Shown here: positions 56,856-64,000 of the stretch, in pieces
Numbering within the stretch: the first letter of the stretch is position 1
Layout: each line of letters opens with the position of its first letter
Assembly: GCF_026627255.1 (NCBI RefSeq)
Contig: NZ_JAPNLM010000006.1
Coordinates: 248,001-312,000 of the forward strand
Length of the DNA: 64,000 nt
Direction: 5' to 3'
DNA from: Streptomyces antarcticus
GTDB lineage: Bacteria; Actinomycetota; Actinomycetes; Streptomycetales; Streptomycetaceae
Made by a program: the position numbers and the translations under genes
The notes under the pieces: generated by a model
The model's input: only the letters and a program-made list of their open reading frames with translations
Database searches by the model: none
What the model was told of the DNA's origin: nothing

Positions 56856-58069
56856 CGCAGGACCTCCGCGGCCAGGGGCAGGGTGACGGCCACGGCGGTG
56901 CCCTGGCCCGGGTCGGACTCCACGGTGAACAGCCCGCCCAGCGTCTCGGCCCGCGAGCGCATCGCCGGCAGCCCGAAGCCGCCGTCCCCGGAGGCCGCGG
57001 CCGAGGAGGGCTCGAAGCCCTGCCCGTCGTCCACGACGTCCAGGGTGACCGAGGCGTCCATGAAGGTCAGGGTGATCTCGGCGCGCCCCGCCCGCGCGTG
57101 CCGCACGACGTTGGCCAGCGCCGACTGCGCGATCCGCAGCAGGGCCACCTCGTACGGGGTGGGCAGCACGCGCGGGGCGCCGCTGAGGGAGAACCGCACC
57201 CGCGGCCCCGGAACCCCCGCGCACAGCCGCTCCAGGGCGGCCGCGAGGGAGCCGTGCTCCAGGTCCGGCGGGGTGAGGGCCCGTACGAAGCTGCGCGCCT
57301 CCGCCAGGTTCTCCTGGGCCGCCCCGCGGGCCCGTGCGATGTGGGCCAGCGCCGCCGCGTGCGCGGCGTCGCCGGCCGTTGCGGTACGGCCCTCCGCGAG
57401 GGCCCGCTCGGCCGCGCGCAGCAGCAGCTGGATCGAGGACAGCCCCTGGGCCAGGGTGTCGTGGATCTCCCGCGCCAGGCGCTCCCGCTCGGCCAGGATC
57501 CCGGCGCCCCGCTCGGCCGCGGCCAGTTCGGCCCGGGTGGTGATGAGCTCCTCGATCAGCTCGCGGCGCCGCTCGCTCTCGCGGTACAGCGCCTGGTAGC
57601 CCAGTACGGTCGCCACCGCCACGGCCCCGCCCAGCAGCGGTCCGAGGAACGCCCCCGGGGTGGCGGCGTCGCTGTGTACGAGGAACCCGCCGATCGCCGC
57701 GCAGGCCGTCGCCGCGACCGCCGCCACGCCCCAGCGCAGCCGCAGCAGGTGCAGCTCCAGAAAGTACAGCGGGAAGGCGATCCACAGGCCGTCGGGGGAG
57801 ACCGCGAGCAGCGCCGCCCAGGCCGCGCCCAGCCCGGCCAGCCAGAGCGCCCCGGCGCGGGGCGAACGGTGCACGGCGGGCGCCCGTACGCCGGCCGCGT
57901 ACACGGCGGCGAGCAGCGCGCACGCGGCGAGCACCCACCCGGCCCGGGGCGCGGCGTCGGCGAGGGCGCGGCCGGCGGCCAGCGCGAGCAGTCCGAAGAG
58001 CAGCGCGTGCAGGCACAGCCGCAGGACGCGGGAGACGGGGGTCAGGGAGCGGGATTCCGGAGCAGGCAT
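56852..58069 (-). CDS. Two-component sensor histidine kinase (HisKA_3 type)
   Basis: A 405-residue membrane kinase. About six N-terminal hydrophobic segments come first, then the dimerisation box with the phospho-His (ERERLAREIHDTLAQGLSSI) and an ATPase domain (IAQSALANVVRHA, VVDDGQGFEP, GGFGLPAMRSRAE). It is divergent from the ABC exporter genes, 135 bp apart. DesK-like pairs next to ABC exporters often sense the exported compound or envelope stress. Confidence 0.92.
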   Translation of the reverse strand: MPAPESRSLTPVSRVLRLCLHALLFGLLALAAGRALADAAPRAGWVLAACALLAAVYAAGVRAPAVHRSPRAGALWLAGLGAAWAALLAVSPDGLWIAFPLYFLELHLLRLRWGVAAVAATACAAIGGFLVHSDAATPGAFLGPLLGGAVAVATVLGYQALYRESERRRELIEELITTRAELAAAERGAGILAERERLAREIHDTLAQGLSSIQLLLRAAERALAEGRTATAGDAAHAAALAHIARARGAAQENLAEARSFVRALTPPDLEHGSLAAALERLCAGVPGPRVRFSLSGAPRVLPTPYEVALLRIAQSALANVVRHARAGRAEITLTFMDASVTLDVVDDGQGFEPSSAAASGDGGFGLPAMRSRAETLGGLFTVESDPGQGTAVAVTLPLAAEVLR

Positions 58070-58203
58070 GGCCGGACCAGCGTAAGCGGGCGGCCGCGGG
58101 TCCCGGTCAACCGAAAGATTGATGTCTGGGCCGTCCCTTCGGTACGAGGATCACTACTGTGGCGCGATGCCTTGTGCCCACGCGGAACACCAAGGTGGGG
58201 GAC

Positions 58204-59289
58204 ATGTTCGTCGCATGGAGAGATCTACGGTTCGCCAAGGGCCGGTTCGCCCTCATGGGCTCGGTGGTCCTGCTGATCACGCTGCTGGTCGGCCTGCTGT
58301 CCGGGCTCACCTCCGGACTGGCCCGGGAGAACATCTCGGCCGTCACGGGACTGCCCGCCACCCACCTGTCCTTCGCCGCGCCCCCCGGCGGCCAGAAGGT
58401 CTCGTTCACCAACTCCCAGATACCGGAGAAGGCCTGGCTGGCCTGGCGCGCCCGCCCCGGGGTGAAGTCGGCCGAACCGGTCGGCATCCGCACCACCAAC
58501 GCCGTCTCGGGTGAGCGCACCGCCGCCGTCTCCGTCTTCGGCGTCGAGCCGGGCGGCCGGGTCGCACCCCGCGGCTCCGGCCTCACCCAGGGACAGGTAG
58601 TGCTGACGGAGAAGGCCGCGAAGGAGCTCGGCGGGCTCGCCGCCGGGGGGAAGCTCAGGATCGGCCCGCTCGAACTGACCGTCGCGGCCGTCTCCGCCGC
58701 CGCGGCCTTCAGCCACACCCCGGTGGTGTGGATGGACCTCAACGACTGGCAGCGCCTCGGCAACCCCGGAACCTCCCTCGACACCCTCGCCACCGTCATC
58801 GCCCTGGACGCTCCCGGCGCGGTCACCGCCGCCGGCGACGGGGCGGCCGGGACCCGGACCCGGAGCGTCGACGACGCTCTGGGGGCCATCGGCTCCTACA
58901 CCTCGGAGAACGGTTCGCTCCAGCTGATGCGCGGCTTCCTGTTCGCCATCTCCGCCCTCGTCATAGGCGCGTTCTTCACGGTCTGGACGATCCAGCGCAG
59001 CGGCGACATCGCCGTCCTGAAGGCACTCGGTGCCTCCACCCCCTACCTGCTCAAGGACGCCCTCGGCCAGGCCGTGGTCATGCTCGCCGTCGGAACGGGG
59101 CTCGGTACGGCACTCGCCGCCGGACTCGGGGCGCTGATCAGCGGCGGCGACGTGCCCTTCGTGCTCGACGCGGCCACCGTGCTGGTCCCCGCCGCGGTCA
59201 TGATCGCGCTCGGCGCGCTCGGCGCCGCCCTGTCCGTCCGGCGGATCACCGCCGTAGACCCGCTGACCGCCCTCGGGAGCGTCCGATGA
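58204..59289 (+). CDS. ABC exporter permease (FtsX/MacB type)
   Basis: A 361-residue permease. One helix near the N-terminus (FALMGSVVLLITLLVGLLSG), an extracytoplasmic domain (to ~240), then three helices (FLFAISALVIGAFFTVWTIQ; AVVMLAVGTGLGTALAAGLGAL; VLVPAAVMIALGALGAAL) with the FtsX segment RSGDIAVLKALGAS. ATG 58204 (MFVAWRDLRFAKGRFALMG) follows AAGGTGGGGG and fits the family start better than an earlier in-frame codon. Stop overlaps the ATPase start. Confidence 0.88.
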   Translation: MFVAWRDLRFAKGRFALMGSVVLLITLLVGLLSGLTSGLARENISAVTGLPATHLSFAAPPGGQKVSFTNSQIPEKAWLAWRARPGVKSAEPVGIRTTNAVSGERTAAVSVFGVEPGGRVAPRGSGLTQGQVVLTEKAAKELGGLAAGGKLRIGPLELTVAAVSAAAAFSHTPVVWMDLNDWQRLGNPGTSLDTLATVIALDAPGAVTAAGDGAAGTRTRSVDDALGAIGSYTSENGSLQLMRGFLFAISALVIGAFFTVWTIQRSGDIAVLKALGASTPYLLKDALGQAVVMLAVGTGLGTALAAGLGALISGGDVPFVLDAATVLVPAAVMIALGALGAALSVRRITAVDPLTALGSVR

Positions 59290-59978
59290 CCCTGCTCGTC
59301 CACGACGTCACGCTCACCTACCCCGACGGCGACGGGCGGCTCACCGCCCTGGACGCGGTCACCCTCGACGCGCCCGCCGGTACGCTGACGGCCGTCATGG
59401 GCCCGTCCGGCTCCGGCAAGTCCAGCCTGCTGGCCGTCGCCGCCACGCTGGTCACCCCGGACGCGGGGCGGGTGGTCGTCGCGGGCCGCGACACCGCCCG
59501 GCTGAGCGCCGCCGAGAAGTCCGCGCTGCGCCGCGAGGAGATCGGCATCGTCTTCCAGCAGCCCAACCTGCTGGCCTCGCTCACCGCTGCCGAGCAGCTC
59601 CAGGTGATGGCCCACCTCTCGGGCCGGCCAGCCGCGCGGCTGCGCCGCCGGGCCCTGGAGCTGCTCGACGCGGTGGGCCTGGCCGACAAGGCCGGCAAGC
59701 GGCCCCACCAGCTCTCCGGAGGCCAGCGCCAGCGCGTCAACATCGCCCGCGCCCTCATGAACGAGCCCTCGGTGCTGCTGGTCGACGAGCCGACCAGCGC
59801 CTTGGACCACGAGCGCGGCGCGGCCGTGCTCGACCTGCTGGTGAACCTCACCCGGGAGCGCTCCACGGCGACCGTGCTGGTCACCCACGACCACGCCCAC
59901 CTGGACCGGATGGACCGTACGGCCACGATGGCCGACGGCCGCCTCACGCAGAGCCCGGAGCCGGCCGCGGCCCGCTGA
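59286..59978 (+). CDS. ABC exporter ATPase (LolD/MacB type)
   Basis: A 230-residue ATP-binding subunit. Walker A GPSGSGKSS, Q-loop FQQPNLLASLTA, signature LSGGQRQRVNIARAL, Walker B VLLVDEPTSALDHERG and the switch VTHDHAHL. ATG 59286 overlaps the permease stop as ATGA, making a two-gene exporter. The substrate is unknown; the divergent two-component system may control it. Confidence 0.95.
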   Translation: MTLLVHDVTLTYPDGDGRLTALDAVTLDAPAGTLTAVMGPSGSGKSSLLAVAATLVTPDAGRVVVAGRDTARLSAAEKSALRREEIGIVFQQPNLLASLTAAEQLQVMAHLSGRPAARLRRRALELLDAVGLADKAGKRPHQLSGGQRQRVNIARALMNEPSVLLVDEPTSALDHERGAAVLDLLVNLTRERSTATVLVTHDHAHLDRMDRTATMADGRLTQSPEPAAAR

Positions 59979-60011
59979 GACGGCGTACAAACCCGGCGCC
60001 GCGACGGGGGG

Positions 60012-60069
60012 GCGTACGCGAAAGCCCCGGCTCCCCCGTACCGGAGGGGGCCGGGGCTTTCGCGTACGC
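60012..60069. terminator. Bidirectional terminator between ABC exporter and allR
   Basis: A long near-perfect hairpin: GCGTACGCGAAAGCCCCGG pairs with CCGGGGCTTTCGCGTACGC, with a smaller CCCCC/GGGGG stem at the tip. Confidence 0.85.
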
Positions 60070-60075
60070 AGTCGG

Positions 60076-60882
60076 TCAGGCGGGAGGGTTCTGGGTGGAC
60101 AGGGCGACCGACAGCTCGGCGGCGATGCCCTGGAGGATCGGCACGATCGAGTCGGTCAGTGCCTCGGTCACCCGGCCGGCCGGGCCCGAGATGGAGATCG
60201 CGGCGGCGGTCGGCGAGTTCGGCACCGAGACCGCGAGGCACCGGACTCCTATCTCCTGCTCGTTGTCGTCGACCGCGTAGCCCACCTTGCGGACCTGTTC
60301 CAGGGCCTCCAGGAAGCCCTCGGGCGTGGTGATGGTCTTCTCGGTCGCGGCCGGCATCCCGGTGCGGGCCAGCAGGGCGCGCACCTCGTCGGCGGGGGTG
60401 TAGGCGAGGAGCGCCTTGCCCACGCCGGTGGAGTGCGGCAGCACCCGGCGGCCCACCTCGGTGAACATGCGCATGGAGTGCTTGGACGGCACCTGGGCGA
60501 CGTAGACGATCTCGTCGCCGTCGAGCAGGGCCATGTTCGCGGTCTCGCCGGTCTCCTCGACCAGGCGGGCGAGGTACGGCCGGGCCCAGGTGCCCAGCAG
60601 CCGCGACGCGGACTCGCCGAGGCGGATCAGGCGGGGGCCGAGGGAGTACCGTCGATTGGGCTGCTGGCGTACGTAGCCGCACGCCACGAGGGTGCGCATC
60701 AGGCGGTGGATGGTGGGCAGCGGCAGGCCGCTCGCGGCGGAGAGCTCGCTGAGGCCGACTTCGCCCCCCGCGTCGGCCATGCGTTCGAGCAGATCGAAGG
60801 CGCGCTCAAGGGACTGGACGCCACCGCTGGCGGCGGTGGGCTTCGCGGAAGCGTCGGTGGTGCTGGCGCTGGACGTCGGCAC
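60076..60882 (-). CDS. allR: IclR-family regulator of allantoin catabolism
   Basis: A 268-residue repressor, divergent from allB. The N-terminal winged helix is VQSLERAFDLLERMADAGGE and LSAASGLPLPTIHRLMRTLV. The C-terminal effector domain has GETANMALLDGDEIVYVAQV, HSTGVGKALLAY and DDNEQEIGVRCLAVSV. I chose GTG 60882 because GAAAGGA lies 8 nt upstream; a TTG at 60912 is the alternative. In S. coelicolor an IclR protein, AllR, controls the allantoin pathway, and this gene has the same neighbours. The TTCC-type palindromes in the window are its most likely operators. Confidence 0.88.
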   Translation of the reverse strand: MPTSSASTTDASAKPTAASGGVQSLERAFDLLERMADAGGEVGLSELSAASGLPLPTIHRLMRTLVACGYVRQQPNRRYSLGPRLIRLGESASRLLGTWARPYLARLVEETGETANMALLDGDEIVYVAQVPSKHSMRMFTEVGRRVLPHSTGVGKALLAYTPADEVRALLARTGMPAATEKTITTPEGFLEALEQVRKVGYAVDDNEQEIGVRCLAVSVPNSPTAAAISISGPAGRVTEALTDSIVPILQGIAAELSVALSTQNPPA

Positions 60883-61047
60883 GGGCGCGGTCCTTTCGGT
60901 GCTGGCAGGCAAGGAAGCAGCCTACCGGTCGGTCAGCGTCGGCCCTAGGCCAGGGGAGCCGCCGTCCCCGCCGGTCAGAGGCGGTTTGTCCTGGTGGCGG
61001 ACATCCTTCCGGAAGTTGCCCGCCCGCTCCCGGTGGTGGTAGCTACA

Positions 61048-61083
61048 TTCTGTATCGTGAAATCTTAATTCCATCCTGTGGAA
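61048..61083 (+). promoter_or_regulatory. Tandem AllR-type operators between allR and allB
   Basis: TTCTGTATCGTGAAA (61048-61062, imperfect) and the perfect palindrome TTCCATCCTGTGGAA (61069-61083) start 21 bp apart, as at gcl, hyi and aceB. From here a repressor could control both divergent genes. TTCCGGAA at 61007-61014 is a further short palindrome. Confidence 0.75.
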
Positions 61084-61161
61084 ACATCCAATTGCGGTCC
61101 AGGTGCGTCAGTGGTCCGTCCGGGCGCTCTTGACTGGTCAGGGATCGCCGTGAAGACTCCG

Positions 61162-61176
61162 TCAACAGAACGTTGA
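61162..61176. promoter_or_regulatory. TCAACA-type palindrome before allB
   Basis: TCAACAGAACGTTGA, one mismatch from the perfect palindromes at katA and uraD, 35 bp before the allB start, close enough to overlap the promoter or transcript start. Confidence 0.55.
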
Positions 61177-61210
61177 ATTTCGCTCTGTGGAAGTAGATGG
61201 GGAGGTTCCG

Positions 61211-62554
61211 GTGTCCGACGTGGCTGTGGAACTGGTACTGCGCTCGACACGCGTCATCACCCCCGAGGGGACGCGCGCCGCCTCGGTGGCCGTCGCCGGC
61301 GGGAAGATCACGGCCGTGCTGGCACACGACGCCGAGGTGCCGGCCGGAGCCCGGCTGGAGGACTTCGGCGACGACGTCCTGCTCCCCGGCCTGGTCGACA
61401 CCCACGTCCACGTGAACGACCCCGGCCGCACCGAGTGGGAGGGCTTCTGGACGGCCACCCGCGCCGCCGCGGCCGGCGGCATCACCACGATCCTCGACAT
61501 GCCGCTCAACTCCCTGCCGCCCACCACCACGGTCGACAACCTCCGCGTCAAGCAGGAGGTCGCCCGCACCAAGGCGCACGTGGACGTCGGCTTCTGGGGC
61601 GGCGCCCTCCCGTCCAACGTCAAGGACCTGCGCCCGCTCCACGACGCCGGGGTCTACGGCTTCAAGTGCTTCCTGTCGCCCTCCGGCGTGGAGGAGTTCC
61701 CCGAGCTCGACCAGGAGCAGCTGGCCACCTCCCTCGCCGAGATCACCGGCTTCGGCGGCCTGCTGATCGTGCACGCCGAGGACCCGCACCACCTGGAGTC
61801 GGCCCCGCAGAACCCGGGCCCCAAGTACGCGGACTTCCTCGCCTCCCGCCCCAGGGACGCCGAGAACACCGCGATCCAGAACCTGGTCGACCAGGCCAGG
61901 CGGCTGAACGCCCGCGTCCACGTGCTGCACCTGTCCTCCAGCGACGCGCTTCCGCTGATCGCCGCGGCCAAGGCCGAGGGCGTCCGGATCACCGTCGAGT
62001 CCTGCCCCCACTTCCTCACCCTCACCGCCGAGGAAGTCCCGGACGGCGCCACCGAGTTCAAGTGCTGCCCGCCCATCCGCGAAGCCGCCAACCAGGACCT
62101 CCTGTGGGACGCCCTCGCCGACGGCACCATCGACTGCATCGTCTCCGACCACTCGCCCTCCACGGCGGACCTGAAGACCGGCGACTTCGCGACCGCGTGG
62201 GGCGGCATCTCCTCCCTCCAACTGGGTCTCCCGGCGATCTGGACCGAGGCGCGCGGCCGCGGCCGTTCCCTGGAGGACGTCGTGCGCTGGATGTCCACCG
62301 CCCCGGCCGCCCTCGCCGGCCTGGCGCAGAAGGGCGCGATCGAGGCCGGCCGCGACGCCGACTTCGCCGTCCTGGCACCCGAAGAGACCTTCACCGTGGA
62401 CCCCGCGGAACTGCACCACCGCAACCGGATCACGGCGTACGCGGGCAAGACCCTGCACGGTGTCGTGAAGTCCACCTGGCTGCGCGGCACGCGGATCGCG
62501 GACCACGGCACCCCGACCGAGCCCACGGGCCTCCTCCTCGAAAGGCAGAACTGA
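61211..62554 (+). CDS. allB: Allantoinase
   Basis: A 447-residue dinuclear amidohydrolase opening the allantoin ring to allantoate. Metal ligands: [17 protein letters not shown], the Lys in [11 protein letters not shown] that is carboxylated in this family, [20 protein letters not shown] and [18 protein letters not shown] is typical of allantoinases. GTG 61211 follows GGGAGG by 6 nt. It precedes alc by 2 bp. Confidence 0.96.
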   Translation: MSDVAVELVLRSTRVITPEGTRAASVAVAGGKITAVLAHDAEVPAGARLEDFGDDVLLPGLVDTHVHVNDPGRTEWEGFWTATRAAAAGGITTILDMPLNSLPPTTTVDNLRVKQEVARTKAHVDVGFWGGALPSNVKDLRPLHDAGVYGFKCFLSPSGVEEFPELDQEQLATSLAEITGFGGLLIVHAEDPHHLESAPQNPGPKYADFLASRPRDAENTAIQNLVDQARRLNARVHVLHLSSSDALPLIAAAKAEGVRITVESCPHFLTLTAEEVPDGATEFKCCPPIREAANQDLLWDALADGTIDCIVSDHSPSTADLKTGDFATAWGGISSLQLGLPAIWTEARGRGRSLEDVVRWMSTAPAALAGLAQKGAIEAGRDADFAVLAPEETFTVDPAELHHRNRITAYAGKTLHGVVKSTWLRGTRIADHGTPTEPTGLLLERQN

Positions 62555-62556
62555 CA

Positions 62557-63669
62557 GTGGCGATTGCGACCTTCACCGGCAATGCGAACCCGTACGGAGG
62601 CGGCGACCCGTACGCGGACTACCGCACCGCGGACTTCCCCTTCACCCAGTACGCGAACCTCGCCGCCCGTGAGCTGGGCGCCGGTGTCATCGAGGCCAAC
62701 GACGAGTTCTTCGCCCAGCGCGAGAACCTGCTGATCTCCGAGGCCGCGCACTTCGACCCCGAGGACTTCGGCCACAAGGGCAAGGTCATGGACGGCTGGG
62801 AGACCCGCCGCCGCCGCGGCGTCTCCGCCACCCAGCCCTGGCCGACCGCCGAGGACCACGACTGGGCGCTCGTCCGCCTGGGCGCCCCCGGCGTCATCCG
62901 CGGCATCATCGTCGACACCGCCCACTTCCGCGGCAACATGCCGCAGGCCGTGTCGGTCCAGGGCGCCGCGGTCGCGGGTTCCCCGACCGCGCGGGAGCTC
63001 CTCTCCGACGACGTGAAGTGGACGACCCTCGTCGAGCGCACCCCGGTCGGCGGCCACGCGGCCAACGGCTTCGAGGTGAACGTCGAGCAGCGCTTCACGC
63101 ACCTGCGCGTCAACCAGCACCCCGACGGCGGCATCGCCCGCCTGCGCGTCCACGGCGAGGTACGCACCGACCCGAAGTGGCTCGCCGCGCTGGGCACGTT
63201 CGACGTCGTCGCGCTGGAGAACGGCGGCTCGGTCGAGGACGCGTCGAACCGCTTCTACTCGCCGCCGGCCAACACCATCAACCCGGGCCGCTCCCGCAAG
63301 ATGGACGACGGCTGGGAGACCGCCCGCCGTCGCGACAACGGCAACGACTGGATCCGCTACCAGCTCGCCGCCGAGTCCGAGATCCGCGCCGTCGAGATCG
63401 ACACCGCGTACCTCAAGGGCAACTCGGCCGGCTGGGCCTCGCTGTCCGTCAAGACGGGCGAGGACGGCGAGTGGACCGAGTTCCTGCCGCGCACCCGCCT
63501 GCAGCCGGACACCAACCACCGCTTCGTGCTCGACGCCCCGGCGGTCGGCACGCACGTCCGGATCGACATCTTCCCGGACGGCGGCTTCTCCCGGCTGCGC
63601 CTGTACGGCTCGCTGACGGAGGCGGGCACCGCCGCCCACGCCGCCCGCCACCAGGAACTGGGCGGCTGA
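62557..63669 (+). CDS. alc: Allantoicase
   Basis: A 370-residue allantoate amidinohydrolase giving ureidoglycolate and urea. It shows the family's internal duplication: each half contains a MDGWETRRRR or MDDGWETARRRDN motif, then a WxxVRLG or WIRYQLA strand and a VDTAHFRGN or IDTAYLKGN segment. GTG 62557 is 2 bp after the allB stop, so the genes form an operon. The next enzyme (ureidoglycolate lyase) is not in the window. Confidence 0.95.
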   Translation: MAIATFTGNANPYGGGDPYADYRTADFPFTQYANLAARELGAGVIEANDEFFAQRENLLISEAAHFDPEDFGHKGKVMDGWETRRRRGVSATQPWPTAEDHDWALVRLGAPGVIRGIIVDTAHFRGNMPQAVSVQGAAVAGSPTARELLSDDVKWTTLVERTPVGGHAANGFEVNVEQRFTHLRVNQHPDGGIARLRVHGEVRTDPKWLAALGTFDVVALENGGSVEDASNRFYSPPANTINPGRSRKMDDGWETARRRDNGNDWIRYQLAAESEIRAVEIDTAYLKGNSAGWASLSVKTGEDGEWTEFLPRTRLQPDTNHRFVLDAPAVGTHVRIDIFPDGGFSRLRLYGSLTEAGTAAHAARHQELGG

Positions 63670-63686
63670 CGCCTCCCGCCCGCGAA

Positions 63687-63714
63687 CGCCCCGGGGGCCG
63701 ACACCCCCGGGGCG
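63687..63714 (+). terminator. Terminator after alc
   Basis: Perfect 11-bp stem CGCCCCGGGGG / CCCCCGGGGCG with a 6-nt loop, 17 bp after the stop. Confidence 0.8.
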
Positions 63715-63722
63715 CACACGGC

Positions 63723-63759
63723 CCGAAGGGGCGCACCGCCCGGCGGTGCGCCCCTTCGG
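63723..63759. terminator. Second, bidirectional terminator
   Basis: Perfect 16-bp stem CCGAAGGGGCGCACCG / CGGTGCGCCCCTTCGG with a 5-nt loop, 16 bp from the stop of the convergent SDR gene; probably its terminator. Confidence 0.8.
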
Positions 63760-63775
63760 TGCGTCGCGGGCCGGG

Positions 63776-64000
63776 CTACGCCGCGTGGCCGCCGTCGACC
63801 GAGAACTCGGCGCCCGTCACGTACGCGGCGTCCGGGCCCGCCAGGAACGACACCACGGCCGCCACCTCCCGGGGCGTGCCGAAGCGGCCGAGGGCCGTCA
63901 GCGCGGCCTGCGGGCCGGCGTACGGGCCGTCCGCCGGGTTCATGTCCGTGTCCACCGGTCCCGGGTGCACGATGTTCGCGGTGATGCCGCGCCCGCCCAG
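63776..64000 (-). CDS. Short-chain dehydrogenase/reductase, C-terminal part (runs off the window)
   Basis: The last 74 residues of an SDR oxidoreductase; the frame is open to base 64000. The segment GRGITANIVHPGPVDTDMN is the classical stretch after the catalytic Tyr-Lys. RFGTPREVAAVVSFLAGPDA and YVTGAEFSVDGGHAA form the typical C-terminus. The cofactor and catalytic motifs lie outside the window, so the substrate cannot be judged. Confidence 0.9.
   Translation of the reverse strand: MGGRGITANIVHPGPVDTDMNPADGPYAGPQAALTALGRFGTPREVAAVVSFLAGPDAAYVTGAEFSVDGGHAA

Noticed and set aside
56226..58016. A single 596-codon frame spanning kinase and response regulator
   Set aside because: The 5' part is an out-of-frame reading of the histidine kinase. 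The regulator starts at 56855 with an ATGA overlap and the kinase is intact in its own frame, so there is no fusion protein.

Overview
The window looks like Streptomyces chromosome: very high GC with strong third-position GC bias, GTG and TTG starts, and typical actinobacterial families (MocR, IclR, SseB-like, actinobacterial Rhs). It has two parts: an accessory left part of about 31 kb (polyketide synthase, decayed recombinases, insertion sequences, toxin operon) and a core-like right part of about 33 kb built around purine (urate/allantoin) catabolism.

Left part. Positions 1-14121 hold the end of a type I modular polyketide synthase: the tail of one protein (DH-KR-ACP) and a complete two-module protein (KS-AT-DH-KR-ACP x2 plus thioesterase). 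All visible modules carry DH and KR but no ER, and both visible ATs have malonyl-type motifs, so the end of the chain should be a conjugated polyene. The operon stops at a 40-codon stub, a perfect 20-bp inverted repeat and a frameshifted tyrosine-recombinase remnant. A 14-TM MFS exporter (15283), a HelD/HelR-like RNA polymerase helicase (17281), an IS5-type element (19442-20335), IS remnants and a LuxR-type regulator (21216) follow. A 288-bp copy of the corA 3' end (22855-23142) recurs beside the intact corA (30822-31105). Between the two copies lies a four-gene overlapping operon on the minus strand: SseB-like protein, WXG-like helical protein, 1529-residue Rhs/YD-repeat toxin and a putative immunity protein.

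Middle. From 30.9 to 36.7 kb: CorA, an AlkZ-like winged-helix protein, an acyl-CoA synthetase, a glutathione peroxidase and a zinc-ribbon/Mrr-like protein.

Right part. From 36.9 to 63.7 kb lie most steps from urate to central metabolism: NCS2 purine permease, 8-oxoguanine deaminase-like amidohydrolase, uricase, HIU hydrolase (uraH), OHCU decarboxylase (uraD), allantoinase (allB), allantoicase (alc), glyoxylate carboligase (gcl), hydroxypyruvate isomerase (hyi), tartronate semialdehyde reductase (glxR), malate synthase (aceB), and catalase for the peroxide made by uricase. An IclR regulator (allR) is divergent from allB. No ureidoglycolate-processing gene was recognised. Two palindromes recur at these promoters: TTCCR-N5-YGGAA-type sites, paired exactly 21 bp apart at gcl, hyi, aceB and allB; and TCAACA-N3-TGTTGA-type sites at katA, uraD, aceB and allB. 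Embedded among these genes are a MobA-like nucleotidyltransferase with a hexanucleotide repeat, a MocR regulator, a two-component system, an ABC exporter and a secreted SGNH hydrolase.

No rRNA, tRNA, CRISPR array or riboswitch was recognised. Identity statements are judgements by eye from motifs and gene order; no database search was run.
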